From Methanosaeta sp. UBA80 (GTDB lineage: Archaea; Halobacteriota; Methanosarcinia; Methanotrichales; Methanotrichaceae), in NCBI GenBank assembly GCA_002505805.1, contig DAWB01000181.1, positions 1,144 to 6,228 of the forward strand: DNA of 5,085 bases, in the 5' to 3' direction. Shown here one piece after another: positions 1 to 5,085 of the stretch (the stretch's first letter is position 1; the number at the start of each line of letters is the position of its first letter). Position numbers and translations under genes: made by a program. Below the pieces are notes generated by a model. The model saw only the letters and a list, made by a program, of their open reading frames with translations, had not been told where the DNA came from and made no database searches.

Positions 1-656
1 GTTCCTGTGTGCCCCCCCAGGGCACCTTTCTTTAAATTTTCTATCCGGCTGCCGAGAACTATAGCCGTAGGTATGCTGCTGCGCTCGATGATCTTGGCCG
101 CCAGGGGGTCGACCGGCGAGCGGGAGCCGGCCTTCATCTCCGTGCACGCCGCCTGGCTGGCCAGCTCCTGAGGAGTCATGCGGGAGATCTTCTTGGCCGC
201 CGGGTCCTTTTCCGGATCGGCGGTGTAGACACCGTCCACAGAGGTGGGGATGATCAGCCTGTCCGCGTGCACGTACTCGGCCAGCAGAGCAGCCACGGCG
301 TCCGTGGTCTGGCCTGGCGCCACACCGCCCATGACCACGACCCTTCCCGGCTCCGCCAGGCGGGCTGCGGCGGCGTAGGTCTTGGGGATCTCCTGGGGGG
401 CGGAGTCACCTAAGGCAGCTACGAGCAGCGCCGAGTTAAGCTTGGTCGCTCCAATGCCGATCAGATCGCAGAACATCTCGCTGGCGCCAAGCGCGCGGGC
501 CTTCTCGATGTACTCCCGGGCGATCCTGCCCCCGCCCACCACTACGAAGATCTGGTGAGAGGCGGCCAGGTCCTTTAGAGCAGCAGCATACTGCTTGAGG
601 CTCTCAGCATCGCGGCCCGCCACCACGGAGCCGCCGAGGGAAAAGACGAATATCAT
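1..656 (-). CDS. pyrH: UMP kinase, archaeal type (3' end cut by window edge)
   Basis: Phosphorylates UMP to UDP with ATP in cytoplasmic pyrimidine nucleotide synthesis; a member of the amino-acid kinase fold family. I translated 218 codons from the ATG at 654-656 to the window edge with no stop. Visible motifs are the N-terminal glycine loop FSLGGSVV (residues 5-12), VVVGGGRIAREYI (38-50), MGGVAPGQTTD (109-119) and the nucleotide-binding stretch SVDGVYTADPEKDP (139-152). These fit the short archaeal PyrH subfamily, usually about 225 residues, so only a few C-terminal residues should be missing. No Shine-Dalgarno sequence precedes the ATG, but a TATA-like element lies about 28 bases upstream, which suggests a leaderless or near-leaderless mRNA separate from the NB-ARC gene that ends 46 bases before it. 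A run of seven G on the coding strand (12-18) lies near the 3' end; the frame through it still gives a plausible C-terminus. The family call is secure. Confidence 0.93.
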   Translation of the reverse strand, partial: MIFVFSLGGSVVAGRDAESLKQYAAALKDLAASHQIFVVVGGGRIAREYIEKARALGASEMFCDLIGIGATKLNSALLVAALGDSAPQEIPKTYAAAARLAEPGRVVVMGGVAPGQTTDAVAALLAEYVHADRLIIPTSVDGVYTADPEKDPAAKKISRMTPQELASQAACTEMKAGSRSPVDPLAAKIIERSSIPTAIVLGSRIENLKKGALGGHTG

Positions 657-680
657 GAGGAGGGGCAGGACTGTGAGTGG

Positions 681-688
681 ATAAAAAG
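681..688 (-). promoter_or_regulatory. TATA-box-like element upstream of pyrH
   Basis: On the minus strand this reads CTTTTTAT, similar to the archaeal box A. Its centre lies about 28 bases from the pyrH ATG, the usual TATA-to-start distance in archaea, so transcription would begin at or next to the start codon. The same T5 run lies just after the NB-ARC stop codon (703-705) and could also act as an oligo-T terminator for that gene. The call rests on position and base composition only. Confidence 0.4.
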
Positions 689-702
689 GCTTGCTTATGG
701 GC

Positions 703-2352
703 TCATTCGGACCATTCGGCCAGCTTTTGGCGGACAGTCTCGGCATGGGGGCTTTCGATTTGCTCGAATATCTCAAGGGCGGATTGGGCCAACGAAAATG
801 CTTTATCTTTCTGGCAAAGAGAGTGATATGATATGCTCATAGCGAGCAAGCTCATTGCTTCGATCCGTCGGTCTCTGATATCTCGTGAGATTTTGAGGGC
901 CTGCTCGTAGAACTCGATGGCCTTGCAGGGCTCGCCCAGATTAGAATAGGCAAGCCCCAGGTTGCCCAGGTGGGCTTCTTCTGCGGATCTATCGTAAGAT
1001 TTTCTGGAGGCCTCTAATGCGGTTTCAAGCCAGGGAATCTTTTCACGGGGAGATAGACGCAGGTCGAGAACATAGACACCAGCATTTGGATAGGATTTGC
1101 AGAGATCAATTACGGCAGAAGTTCCTTCCAGATTTCTCTCCGCCCAGGACTGCCCGGCCAGGATATTCGCCCTCTCTTGGTCGAATAGCTGCAAGCCCTT
1201 CAGAGTTGCTTCTTTGCCTTGCTTGAAAATTTCTTTAGCCCGAGCTAGCACCACAATGTAATGCTCAGCATGACGCAGCTTAGCAGTCTCGCTGTCGGCT
1301 TCATCCAGGCGCGATTCGGCGAAATCGCGCGCCAAGTCGTGCAGCCTATAGCGCCCGCCCTCGTTCGTTGCAGAGGGCAAAAAGTCCACCAGGCTCCACC
1401 TTATCAGCTCGCCCAAAGCATCCTCTGCCAGCATCTCTTTCATCTCCCAGACCGCTGCCGCTCCAGCCAGATCGAAGTCGGCAGGAAAGACGGAGAGCAT
1501 AGACCATAGCCTTTGTAGTTCCGGAGTGAGAAGATCGTAGCTTGTGCTGAAGGAGGCATCCACCAGTTCCAGCCGCTTCGTGGCGTCGCCCAGCCTTTCG
1601 AGGTATCCCTCCAGGCTCAGGTTTGGCTTCTCTTTCAGGGCATAAGCTGCATTTCGGAGTGCAATGGGAAGGCAGCCACATAGCATCGCCAGCTTTTCTG
1701 CATGATCTCCGATGCGTGGAGCTATCTCCAGTAGGAGCTTCCTGGCATCTTCCAGTGGCAGCACATCCAGATCCTTTTCTGCCAAACCTGAAAGGGCGAA
1801 CTTGCTTCGGGATGTTACGAGAAGTGCACAGAACGGCGGCGGCAGGAGCGACTCCACCTGCTCCCGGCTGGCGGCGTTATCCAGCAAGATCAGAGCCTTC
1901 TTGCCAGAGAGGACTGAACGATAAAGCCCACTCAAACCGTTCAACTGCTCCGGCAGTGAGGCATCGACACCCAGGTAAGAGCGAATGATATGAGCCATAA
2001 CATCTTCAGGCTTCAGAGGGCTCTTGCTTGTGCCAAGCATATTCAAGAAAAGTTGGCCGTCTGGAAAACGATCCTTAAGTTTATCAGCAAAAGCCAAGGC
2101 CAGAGCGGTTTTGCCTACTCCGCCCATGCCCCTCAGCCCGGTGATGGTTGTGCCCTGGCCGAATTGCTCAAGAAGCCCTTTGATATCATCCTCCCGACCT
2201 GTGAAGTCCAGCGGAGGAGGCGGAATTTGATGAGGAATAGGCAAAACCGAGGCAGAACATGATGTCTGAATGATGACCTTATCCGCATGACCAATGTTGG
2301 TCTGCGTGTCCACAGATTGGCTTTTTTGGTCGAAGTGCGGTGGCAGGGTCAT
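703..2352 (-). CDS. NB-ARC STAND ATPase with N-terminal amyloid-like motif and C-terminal TPRs (NLR-like)
   Basis: A 549-residue signal-transduction ATPase of the STAND/NLR class, probably cytoplasmic. Order: a short motif FDQKSQSVDTQTNIG (residues 7-21); a proline-rich hinge IPPPPLDF (43-50); the FTGRE entry to the NTPase (50-54); Walker A GMGGVGKT (75-82); Walker B LILLDN (154-159); the sensor-like strand LLVTSRSK (177-184); a GLPL-like GCLPIAL (226-232); and a winged-helix end with YRLHDLARDFA (335-345), where LHD stands for the MHD triad. The C-terminus carries about two clear tetratricopeptide units (roughly 461-494 and 497-532) and perhaps a degenerate one before them, fewer than many NB-ARC/TPR proteins have. 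Its N-terminal motif matches the C-terminus of the protein encoded 11 bases upstream, so the two probably act together, the ATPase as sensor and oligomerising trigger. No clear Shine-Dalgarno sequence is seen; the ATG is chosen because it includes the shared motif. The ATPase class is secure, the trigger unknown. Confidence 0.9.
   Translation of the reverse strand: MTLPPHFDQKSQSVDTQTNIGHADKVIIQTSCSASVLPIPHQIPPPPLDFTGREDDIKGLLEQFGQGTTITGLRGMGGVGKTALALAFADKLKDRFPDGQLFLNMLGTSKSPLKPEDVMAHIIRSYLGVDASLPEQLNGLSGLYRSVLSGKKALILLDNAASREQVESLLPPPFCALLVTSRSKFALSGLAEKDLDVLPLEDARKLLLEIAPRIGDHAEKLAMLCGCLPIALRNAAYALKEKPNLSLEGYLERLGDATKRLELVDASFSTSYDLLTPELQRLWSMLSVFPADFDLAGAAAVWEMKEMLAEDALGELIRWSLVDFLPSATNEGGRYRLHDLARDFAESRLDEADSETAKLRHAEHYIVVLARAKEIFKQGKEATLKGLQLFDQERANILAGQSWAERNLEGTSAVIDLCKSYPNAGVYVLDLRLSPREKIPWLETALEASRKSYDRSAEEAHLGNLGLAYSNLGEPCKAIEFYEQALKISRDIRDRRIEAMSLLAMSISYHSLCQKDKAFSLAQSALEIFEQIESPHAETVRQKLAEWSE
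2287..2334 (-). other. N-terminal amyloid-signalling-like motif of the NB-ARC protein
   Basis: Encodes residues 7-22, FDQKSQSVDTQTNIGH. Twelve of the first 15 positions (F, D, Q, Q, S, V, T, Q, T, N, I, G) are identical to a segment near the C-terminus of the neighbouring effector. It lies ahead of a proline-rich linker and the ATPase core, where bacterial NLRs carry BASS amyloid motifs. The match is seen directly; amyloid behaviour is inferred from architecture and from the Gln/Asn/Gly/Val/Ile-rich composition. I cannot assign it to a numbered BASS family. Confidence 0.7.
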
Positions 2353-2363
2353 TGTTGTCGTTT

Positions 2364-2765
2364 CTATTTTGATCCAATATTCACTGTACCTTGCACATTT
2401 CCGATATTGGTCTGGGTGCCGACGCTCTGGCCACTCTGATCAAAGATTGCGTGGCTTAATGAGGTCTCGTTCTTCAGCTCATCGAATAGCTTTCCGATCT
2501 CTTCCGCAAATCCGGGATCTTCTTTCATCTTTTCGGCCAGAACTCCTTTGAGCGCAAGCTGTCGTTCTTCTGATTCAGGCAGTTCTTTAGCGCTGGCTAA
2601 AGTCTGCTCTGCATAGTTGTCTCCTTTTAATTTCTGAACTACCGCCTGGCAGAGATCAACCATCTTTTGCCCAAGTCTCTCACCGGCGGTTTTGGTGAAA
2701 GCTTCCGCGCCCTTGGCCAAGAGCGGCGTGGCAAATGCAGCTAAACTGACAGGATCAACTACCAT
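2364..2765 (-). CDS. BELL-domain-like small helical effector with C-terminal amyloid-like motif
   Basis: A 133-residue protein that I read as the effector half of a two-gene amyloid signalling system. It opens with an apolar segment, VVDPVSLAAFATPLLAKGAEAF (residues 2-23 in part: DPVSLAAFATPLL), then charged helices to about residue 100, with no enzymatic motif. BELL domains, bacterial analogues of fungal HeLo membrane-disrupting domains, begin in this way with a DP-S-L hydrophobic helix. The tail holds FDQSGQSVGTQTNIG (108-122) followed by a second NIG unit ending at residue 131. The first unit matches the N-terminus of the ATPase encoded 11 bases downstream. I start it at the ATG (2763-2765); an in-frame TTG at 2772-2774 would add three residues. 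Neither has a Shine-Dalgarno sequence. GC content is low for the window. The pairing is strong evidence; the killing role is inference, and no homology search was possible. Confidence 0.75.
   Translation of the reverse strand: MVVDPVSLAAFATPLLAKGAEAFTKTAGERLGQKMVDLCQAVVQKLKGDNYAEQTLASAKELPESEERQLALKGVLAEKMKEDPGFAEEIGKLFDELKNETSLSHAIFDQSGQSVGTQTNIGNVQGTVNIGSK
2373..2444 (-). other. C-terminal amyloid-signalling-like motif of the effector (two NIG units)
   Basis: Encodes residues 108-131. The first part, FDQSGQSVGTQTNIG, matches the N-terminus of the NB-ARC protein. The second part, NVQGTVNIG, repeats the NIG core nine residues on (NIG at 120-122 and 129-131). The spaced hydrophobic-Gly pairs with Gln and Asn resemble RHIM/PP-type amyloid cores in style, but I would not claim homology from sequence this short. 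Confidence 0.65.
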
Positions 2766-2795
2766 TTCTATCAAGAGAAGAATTGGCGGATGAGA

Positions 2796-2806
2796 ATGAT
2801 AAGTTT
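2796..2806 (-). promoter_or_regulatory. Possible TATA-like element upstream of the effector/NLR pair
   Basis: On the minus strand an AT-rich stretch reads AAAACTTATCA. It lies about 36 bases before the effector ATG, so transcription could start near 2775, giving a leader of about 10 bases, or a leaderless message if TTG is used. It departs from the archaeal box A consensus, so the call is weak. If real, it would give the effector/NLR pair its own promoter after adk. Confidence 0.25.
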
Positions 2807-2818
2807 TTGGATTGCTGA

Positions 2819-2828
2819 AGAAAAAAGA
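2819..2828 (-). terminator. Oligo-T terminator candidate after adk
   Basis: On the minus strand a T6 run (2821-2826) inside the pyrimidine tract CTCTTTTTTC lies about 19 bases after the adk stop. Archaeal polymerase often terminates at such T tracts without a hairpin. It would separate adk from the effector/NLR pair. Confidence 0.4.
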
Positions 2829-2844
2829 GTTTTGAAGGTTCTGT

Positions 2845-3489
2845 TTAAACCTTATCCAGCGCCGCAGCCACCTTGTCGAAGATGGCCTTGATATCGCCCA
2901 CGCCGAGCACAGTGGCCACTATGCCCCTCTTGTTGTAGTAGTCGATGAGCGGCTGGGTCTGGGCGTGATAGGCATTCAGCCTCTGCTTGACTGTCTCCTC
3001 GGTGTCGTCCGCCCGCTGGTACAGCTCGCCGCCGCAGGCATCGCACTTGCCCTCCACCTTGGGCTTGTTGAAGGAGACGTGATAGGTAGCGCCGCACTTG
3101 CACATGCGCCTGCCGGTGACCCTCTTTACCAGCTCCTCATCGGGAACATCAATGTTCAGAACCACATTGATCTTCTGGCCCAGAGCGGGAAGGATCTTGT
3201 CCAGTGCCTCGGCCTGGGGGATGGTGCGGGGATAGCCGTCCAGCATCCAGCCGCCCTTGACGTCGTCCTTGGCCAGGCGGTCCTTGATGATGTCTATGAG
3301 AAGCGCATCCGGAACCAGCTTGCCCGCATCCATGAACTTCTTGGCCTCTACTCCCAGGGGTGTGCCGTTCCTGACATTCTCTCTCAGAATATCTCCCGTG
3401 GAGACGTGCAGTACCTTGTATCTGTCGACGATCATCTTGGCCTGTGTGCCCTTTCCGGATCCCGGCGGCCCGATTAAAATAATATTCAT
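2845..3489 (-). CDS. adk: Adenylate kinase, long form with zinc-finger LID
   Basis: Catalyses ATP + AMP <=> 2 ADP in the cytoplasm. At 214 residues it has the usual length of the bacterial-type long form. Visible are the P-loop GPPGSGKGT (7-15), STGD (30-33), the AMP-site DGYPRT (84-89), the LID arginines VTGRR (124-128), cysteines C130, C132, C149 and C152 of a zinc-binding LID with YHV following the first pair, and the post-LID QRADDTEE (158-165). The zinc ligands are spaced C-x-C ... C-x2-C, whereas the pattern I know from Gram-positive enzymes is C-x2-C in the first pair. The ATG at 3487-3489 is supported by GGAGG six bases upstream, the clearest ribosome binding site in the window. Class II methanogens carry this long form instead of the short AdkA of other methanogens. 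The function is secure. Confidence 0.97.
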   Translation of the reverse strand: MNIILIGPPGSGKGTQAKMIVDRYKVLHVSTGDILRENVRNGTPLGVEAKKFMDAGKLVPDALLIDIIKDRLAKDDVKGGWMLDGYPRTIPQAEALDKILPALGQKINVVLNIDVPDEELVKRVTGRRMCKCGATYHVSFNKPKVEGKCDACGGELYQRADDTEETVKQRLNAYHAQTQPLIDYYNKRGIVATVLGVGDIKAIFDKVAAALDKV

Positions 3490-3495
3490 TCCATT

Positions 3496-3500
3496 CCTCC
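3496..3500 (-). promoter_or_regulatory. Shine-Dalgarno site of adk
   Basis: GGAGG on the minus strand, six bases before the ATG at 3487-3489. It fixes the adk start, and it stands out because the pyrH, effector and NB-ARC genes lack such a site. Confidence 0.8.
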
Positions 3501-3510
3501 TATTCCCTTG

Positions 3511-3532
3511 ACAGGCAGCAATTGCTGCTTGT
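3511..3532. promoter_or_regulatory. 22-base near-perfect palindrome upstream of adk
   Basis: The core GCAGCAATTGCTGC (3515-3528) is perfectly self-complementary. The symmetry extends on both sides with ACA/TGT after one mismatched pair (3514/3529), so 10 of 11 base pairs match. It lies 21 bases upstream of the adk ATG and just downstream of a TATA-like element, a position suited to an operator near the transcription start or to a leader hairpin. It has no loop and no T run after it, so an intrinsic terminator is unlikely. Confidence 0.5.
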
Positions 3533-3558
3533 GACCGGGGGAGGATTACAACGGCATC

Positions 3559-3567
3559 TTTAAAAAA
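3559..3567 (-). promoter_or_regulatory. TATA-like element for adk
   Basis: TTTTTTAAA on the minus strand, about 74 bases before the adk ATG. The usual TATA-to-start distance would put transcription initiation near 3536, giving a leader of about 47 bases that contains the whole palindrome and the GGAGG site. The assignment rests on composition and spacing alone. Confidence 0.35.
3562..3567 (-). terminator. Oligo-T terminator candidate after the SEC59/DGK1-like gene
   Basis: A T6 run on the minus strand begins seven bases after the TAG stop (3574-3576) and could end the glyS-kinase transcript. It overlaps the proposed adk TATA-like element, so one of the two readings may be wrong, or the tract may serve both. 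Confidence 0.3.
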
Positions 3568-3573
3568 CCTTTT

Positions 3574-4299
3574 CTAGGCCGCCAAAATTGAGGCCACGCT
3601 GCTCATGAGCGCACCGGAGAGCACCGGTATGGTGAAGTTGTCGTCCAGGCCGCGCCCACGTACCAGTACCGCAACTCCATCGGCAAAGGCAGCTCCCGCC
3701 GCACCGCAGAGGTAAACCGGCCAGGCCAGGCCGGTGAAAGAGGCAGTTAGTATGCCGATGAAAAGGCAGGCGAGGAAGGTGGCCGCCAGAACCGGCAGGG
3801 GCTTGACCCGCCAGGACAGGGTGCGGGCGGCGGAGGATGCGCCCGCTGCCGCTGCTTCGGCTGCCGGAGCGGGAGAGCTTCGCACATCGCAGTTCTTTAA
3901 AATGGAGCCGACGAGGCCGCTCACAGTATCCCCCAGAGCCAGAAAGAGAATGGCGACAATGGCGATCATCTTCGGCAGCAGCAGGACCGTCAGCAGGCAT
4001 CCCGCCATATAATAGATGTAGCTGGCCACCCTAGTCTTCTCGTGCTCCCGCACCTCCGGCAGGCTGATCCTGCCTTGCAGCCTTTGACCCTCCAGAACCA
4101 GAGAGATGGCTAAAACCAATGCCAGGGCCCAGGCAGTGAAGCTCCGGCCTAAGAGAATCAGGCCCAGAGGCACAGAGAGGCCGGAGAGGTGGATGGCCTT
4201 GCGCCGCACCTCATGCACCAGACGATTTCGCCAGTCAGAGACCAGTTCAGGCAAGAGCCCACCACCCCGTTCTACTCGCCCTTTTTGGCCCGCTTTCAC
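3574..4299 (-). CDS. SEC59/DGK1/VTE5-family membrane lipid (polyprenol-type) kinase
   Basis: An integral membrane protein of up to 241 residues in the dolichol/diacylglycerol/phytol kinase family, which uses a nucleoside triphosphate (CTP in the characterised members) to phosphorylate an isoprenoid or lipid alcohol. Hydrophobic segments lie near residues 37-51, 53-70, 95-122, 168-190 and 191-206. Family-type motifs are EVRRKAIHLSG (30-40), EHEKTRV (85-91), ALGDTVSGLVG (121-131) and LDDNFTIPVLSG (218-229). An Ala/Ser-rich stretch (about 141-160) forms an expanded loop. The GTG start (4297-4299) overlaps the glyS stop as GTGA, suggesting translational coupling. The AAGGAG in the glyS tail abuts the GTG with no spacing, so a later start, such as TTG at about residue 16, remains possible. 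In an archaeon the likely substrate is geranylgeraniol, dolichol or an archaeal lipid precursor. The family is secure; the substrate is not readable from sequence. Confidence 0.82.
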   Translation of the reverse strand: MKAGQKGRVERGGGLLPELVSDWRNRLVHEVRRKAIHLSGLSVPLGLILLGRSFTAWALALVLAISLVLEGQRLQGRISLPEVREHEKTRVASYIYYMAGCLLTVLLLPKMIAIVAILFLALGDTVSGLVGSILKNCDVRSSPAPAAEAAAAGASSAARTLSWRVKPLPVLAATFLACLFIGILTASFTGLAWPVYLCGAAGAAFADGVAVLVRGRGLDDNFTIPVLSGALMSSVASILAA

Positions 4300-5085
4300 T
4301 CCTTCTTGGCCGCCGCAGGAGCCACAGGGTCACCTGCATCCTGGAATTTAAGCTGGCCGGCCAGAAGGGCAGAGAGTTTGTCTGCCACCTGCCAGCGGGG
4401 AACCTTGACCTGCCCCATGCTGTCGCGGTCCCGGATGGTAACCGTCCCCTGCTCCATGGTCTCATAGTCCACAGTGACCTCGAATGGGGTTCCTATCTCA
4501 TCATTACGCCGGTAGCGCCGCCCGATGGAGCCGGAGGTGTCATAGTCCACCCTCATGCCCCGCGCCCGGAGATCCTGCACTATGGCTTTGGCCGGATTGG
4601 CCAGCTCCTTCCGGTCCATGAGCGGCAGCACCGCCACCTCTATGGGAGCCACCGCGGGCCGCAGCCTCAGCACCGCCCGGGCCTCGCCCTCCACCTCATC
4701 TTCATAGAAGGAGTGGTCCAGAACGGAGTAGACTATCCGGTCTATGCCGAAGGAGGGCTCAATGACATGGGGCACAATCTCCTCTCCCCGGATCTCCTCC
4801 TCCACTGTCTCAAATGAGACCAACGAGGGCTCGATCTCGATATTCTCTCCATCTATATTCAGGCGGATGCTCTGCCCCTTGGCCGCAGCCAGCTCCTGTG
4901 CCGAGAGGGCCTTGAGCGCCTCGCCCACCGCCTTGGCCCTGGCCTTGAACCTGGGCCCCAGAGCCTTGAAGTCCGGCTTTACCACCAGCCGCTGCTGCTT
5001 AATAGGCTGATCATAGTGCACAAAGACGCTGAGGTTGACCTTGCTCACCTCCGCATGGGCCTTGAGGTCATAGTCGGTCCTGTCT
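4296..5085 (-). CDS. glyS: Glycyl-tRNA synthetase, dimeric archaeal type (5' part beyond window)
   Basis: Attaches glycine to tRNA-Gly; a cytoplasmic class II synthetase of the alpha2 type. About 262 C-terminal residues are visible, reading in frame to the window edge at 5085, so the GTG near 5046-5048 is internal, not the start. The first visible residues, DRTDYDL, fit the end of the catalytic insertion of this family. Motif 3 is the HVIEPSFGIDRIVYSVLDHSF region (PSFGIDRI central), followed by the anticodon-binding domain, recognisable from LRLRPAVAPIEVAVLPL, DYDTSGSIGRRYRRNDEIGTPFEVTV (in part) and the YETMEQGTVTIRDRDSM stretch. The stop TGA (4296-4298) overlaps the GTG start of the membrane kinase, so the two are probably cotranscribed. 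The C-terminal tail is short and ends AAAKKE. The function is secure; the missing N-terminal half carries motifs 1 and 2. Confidence 0.96.
   Translation of the reverse strand, partial: DRTDYDLKAHAEVSKVNLSVFVHYDQPIKQQRLVVKPDFKALGPRFKARAKAVGEALKALSAQELAAAKGQSIRLNIDGENIEIEPSLVSFETVEEEIRGEEIVPHVIEPSFGIDRIVYSVLDHSFYEDEVEGEARAVLRLRPAVAPIEVAVLPLMDRKELANPAKAIVQDLRARGMRVDYDTSGSIGRRYRRNDEIGTPFEVTVDYETMEQGTVTIRDRDSMGQVKVPRWQVADKLSALLAGQLKFQDAGDPVAPAAAKKE

Noticed and set aside
12..18. Run of seven C (G on the coding strand) in pyrH as a phase-variable tract
   Set aside because: The frame through the run gives a reasonable PyrH C-terminus, and a lone seven-base run at the end of an essential gene is weak evidence for slippage.
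1346..1681. A 111-codon minus-strand frame inside the NB-ARC gene
   Set aside because: It is fully contained in the NB-ARC reading frame, which carries Walker motifs and TPRs; no motif is seen in the alternative frame.
2965..3477. A 170-codon open frame on the plus strand
   Set aside because: It is antisense to adk, whose frame is confirmed by all catalytic motifs; its translation shows no family features and it follows the GC-rich codon pattern of the opposite strand.
3511..3532. Palindrome as an intrinsic terminator for the lipid kinase gene
   Set aside because: It has no loop and no T tract follows it on the minus strand; the oligo-T run lies on the other side, next to the stop codon.
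3560..4000. A 146-codon minus-strand frame overlapping the membrane kinase
   Set aside because: It lies inside the SEC59/DGK1-like gene in another frame and is rich in Arg, Gly and Ser, as typical of an out-of-frame reading.
4296..5048. A complete 250-codon gene starting at the GTG near 5048
   Set aside because: The frame continues upstream without a stop to the window edge and encodes DRTDYDL, a glycyl-tRNA synthetase signature, so the GTG is internal and the gene is cut by the window.

Overview
The window looks like a piece of a methanogenic archaeal chromosome, most likely Methanosarcinales (Methanothrix-like). That placement is inference from gene content: an archaeal-type UMP kinase, an archaeal/eukaryotic-type dimeric glycyl-tRNA synthetase, a SEC59/DGK1-family membrane lipid kinase, and a zinc-finger, bacterial-type adenylate kinase of the kind known in class II methanogens. 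All six genes read leftward on the minus strand. In transcription order they are glyS (3' part) > SEC59/DGK1-like kinase > adk > BELL-like effector > NB-ARC/TPR protein > pyrH (nearly complete). No gene-free stretch exceeds 300 bases, and no rRNA, tRNA, CRISPR array or transposase was seen.

Region 3574-5085 holds the C-terminal part of glyS and a membrane kinase gene whose GTG start overlaps the glyS stop (GTGA), so the two are probably one transcript. A gap of about 84 bases (3490-3573) follows. It carries an oligo-T/TATA-like element, a 22-base near-perfect palindrome and a GGAGG ribosome binding site, and leads into adk (2845-3489).

Region 703-2765 is the notable part. A small helical protein (133 aa) and an NB-ARC STAND ATPase with C-terminal TPRs (549 aa) lie 11 bases apart. 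The last ~25 residues of the small protein and the first ~22 residues of the ATPase carry the same short motif, FDQ-x2-QSV-x-TQTNIG. A motif shared between the C-terminus of a small helical effector and the N-terminus of an adjacent NLR is the hallmark of bacterial amyloid signalling pairs (BELL-domain effector plus NLR, with BASS motifs). By analogy, the ATPase would sense a trigger through its TPRs, oligomerise, expose its N-terminal motif as an amyloid template, and convert the effector's C-terminal motif so that the helical domain attacks the membrane or otherwise kills or arrests the cell. The shared motif is visible in the sequence; the amyloid and cell-death function is inference.

The pair is visibly less GC-rich than the housekeeping genes around it and sits between adk and pyrH, which suggests a cassette inserted into a core locus. 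pyrH (1-656) follows with its own TATA-like element about 28 bases upstream of its ATG, consistent with an independent, possibly leaderless transcript. pyrH lacks only its last few codons and glyS lacks its N-terminal half, because the window ends inside them.
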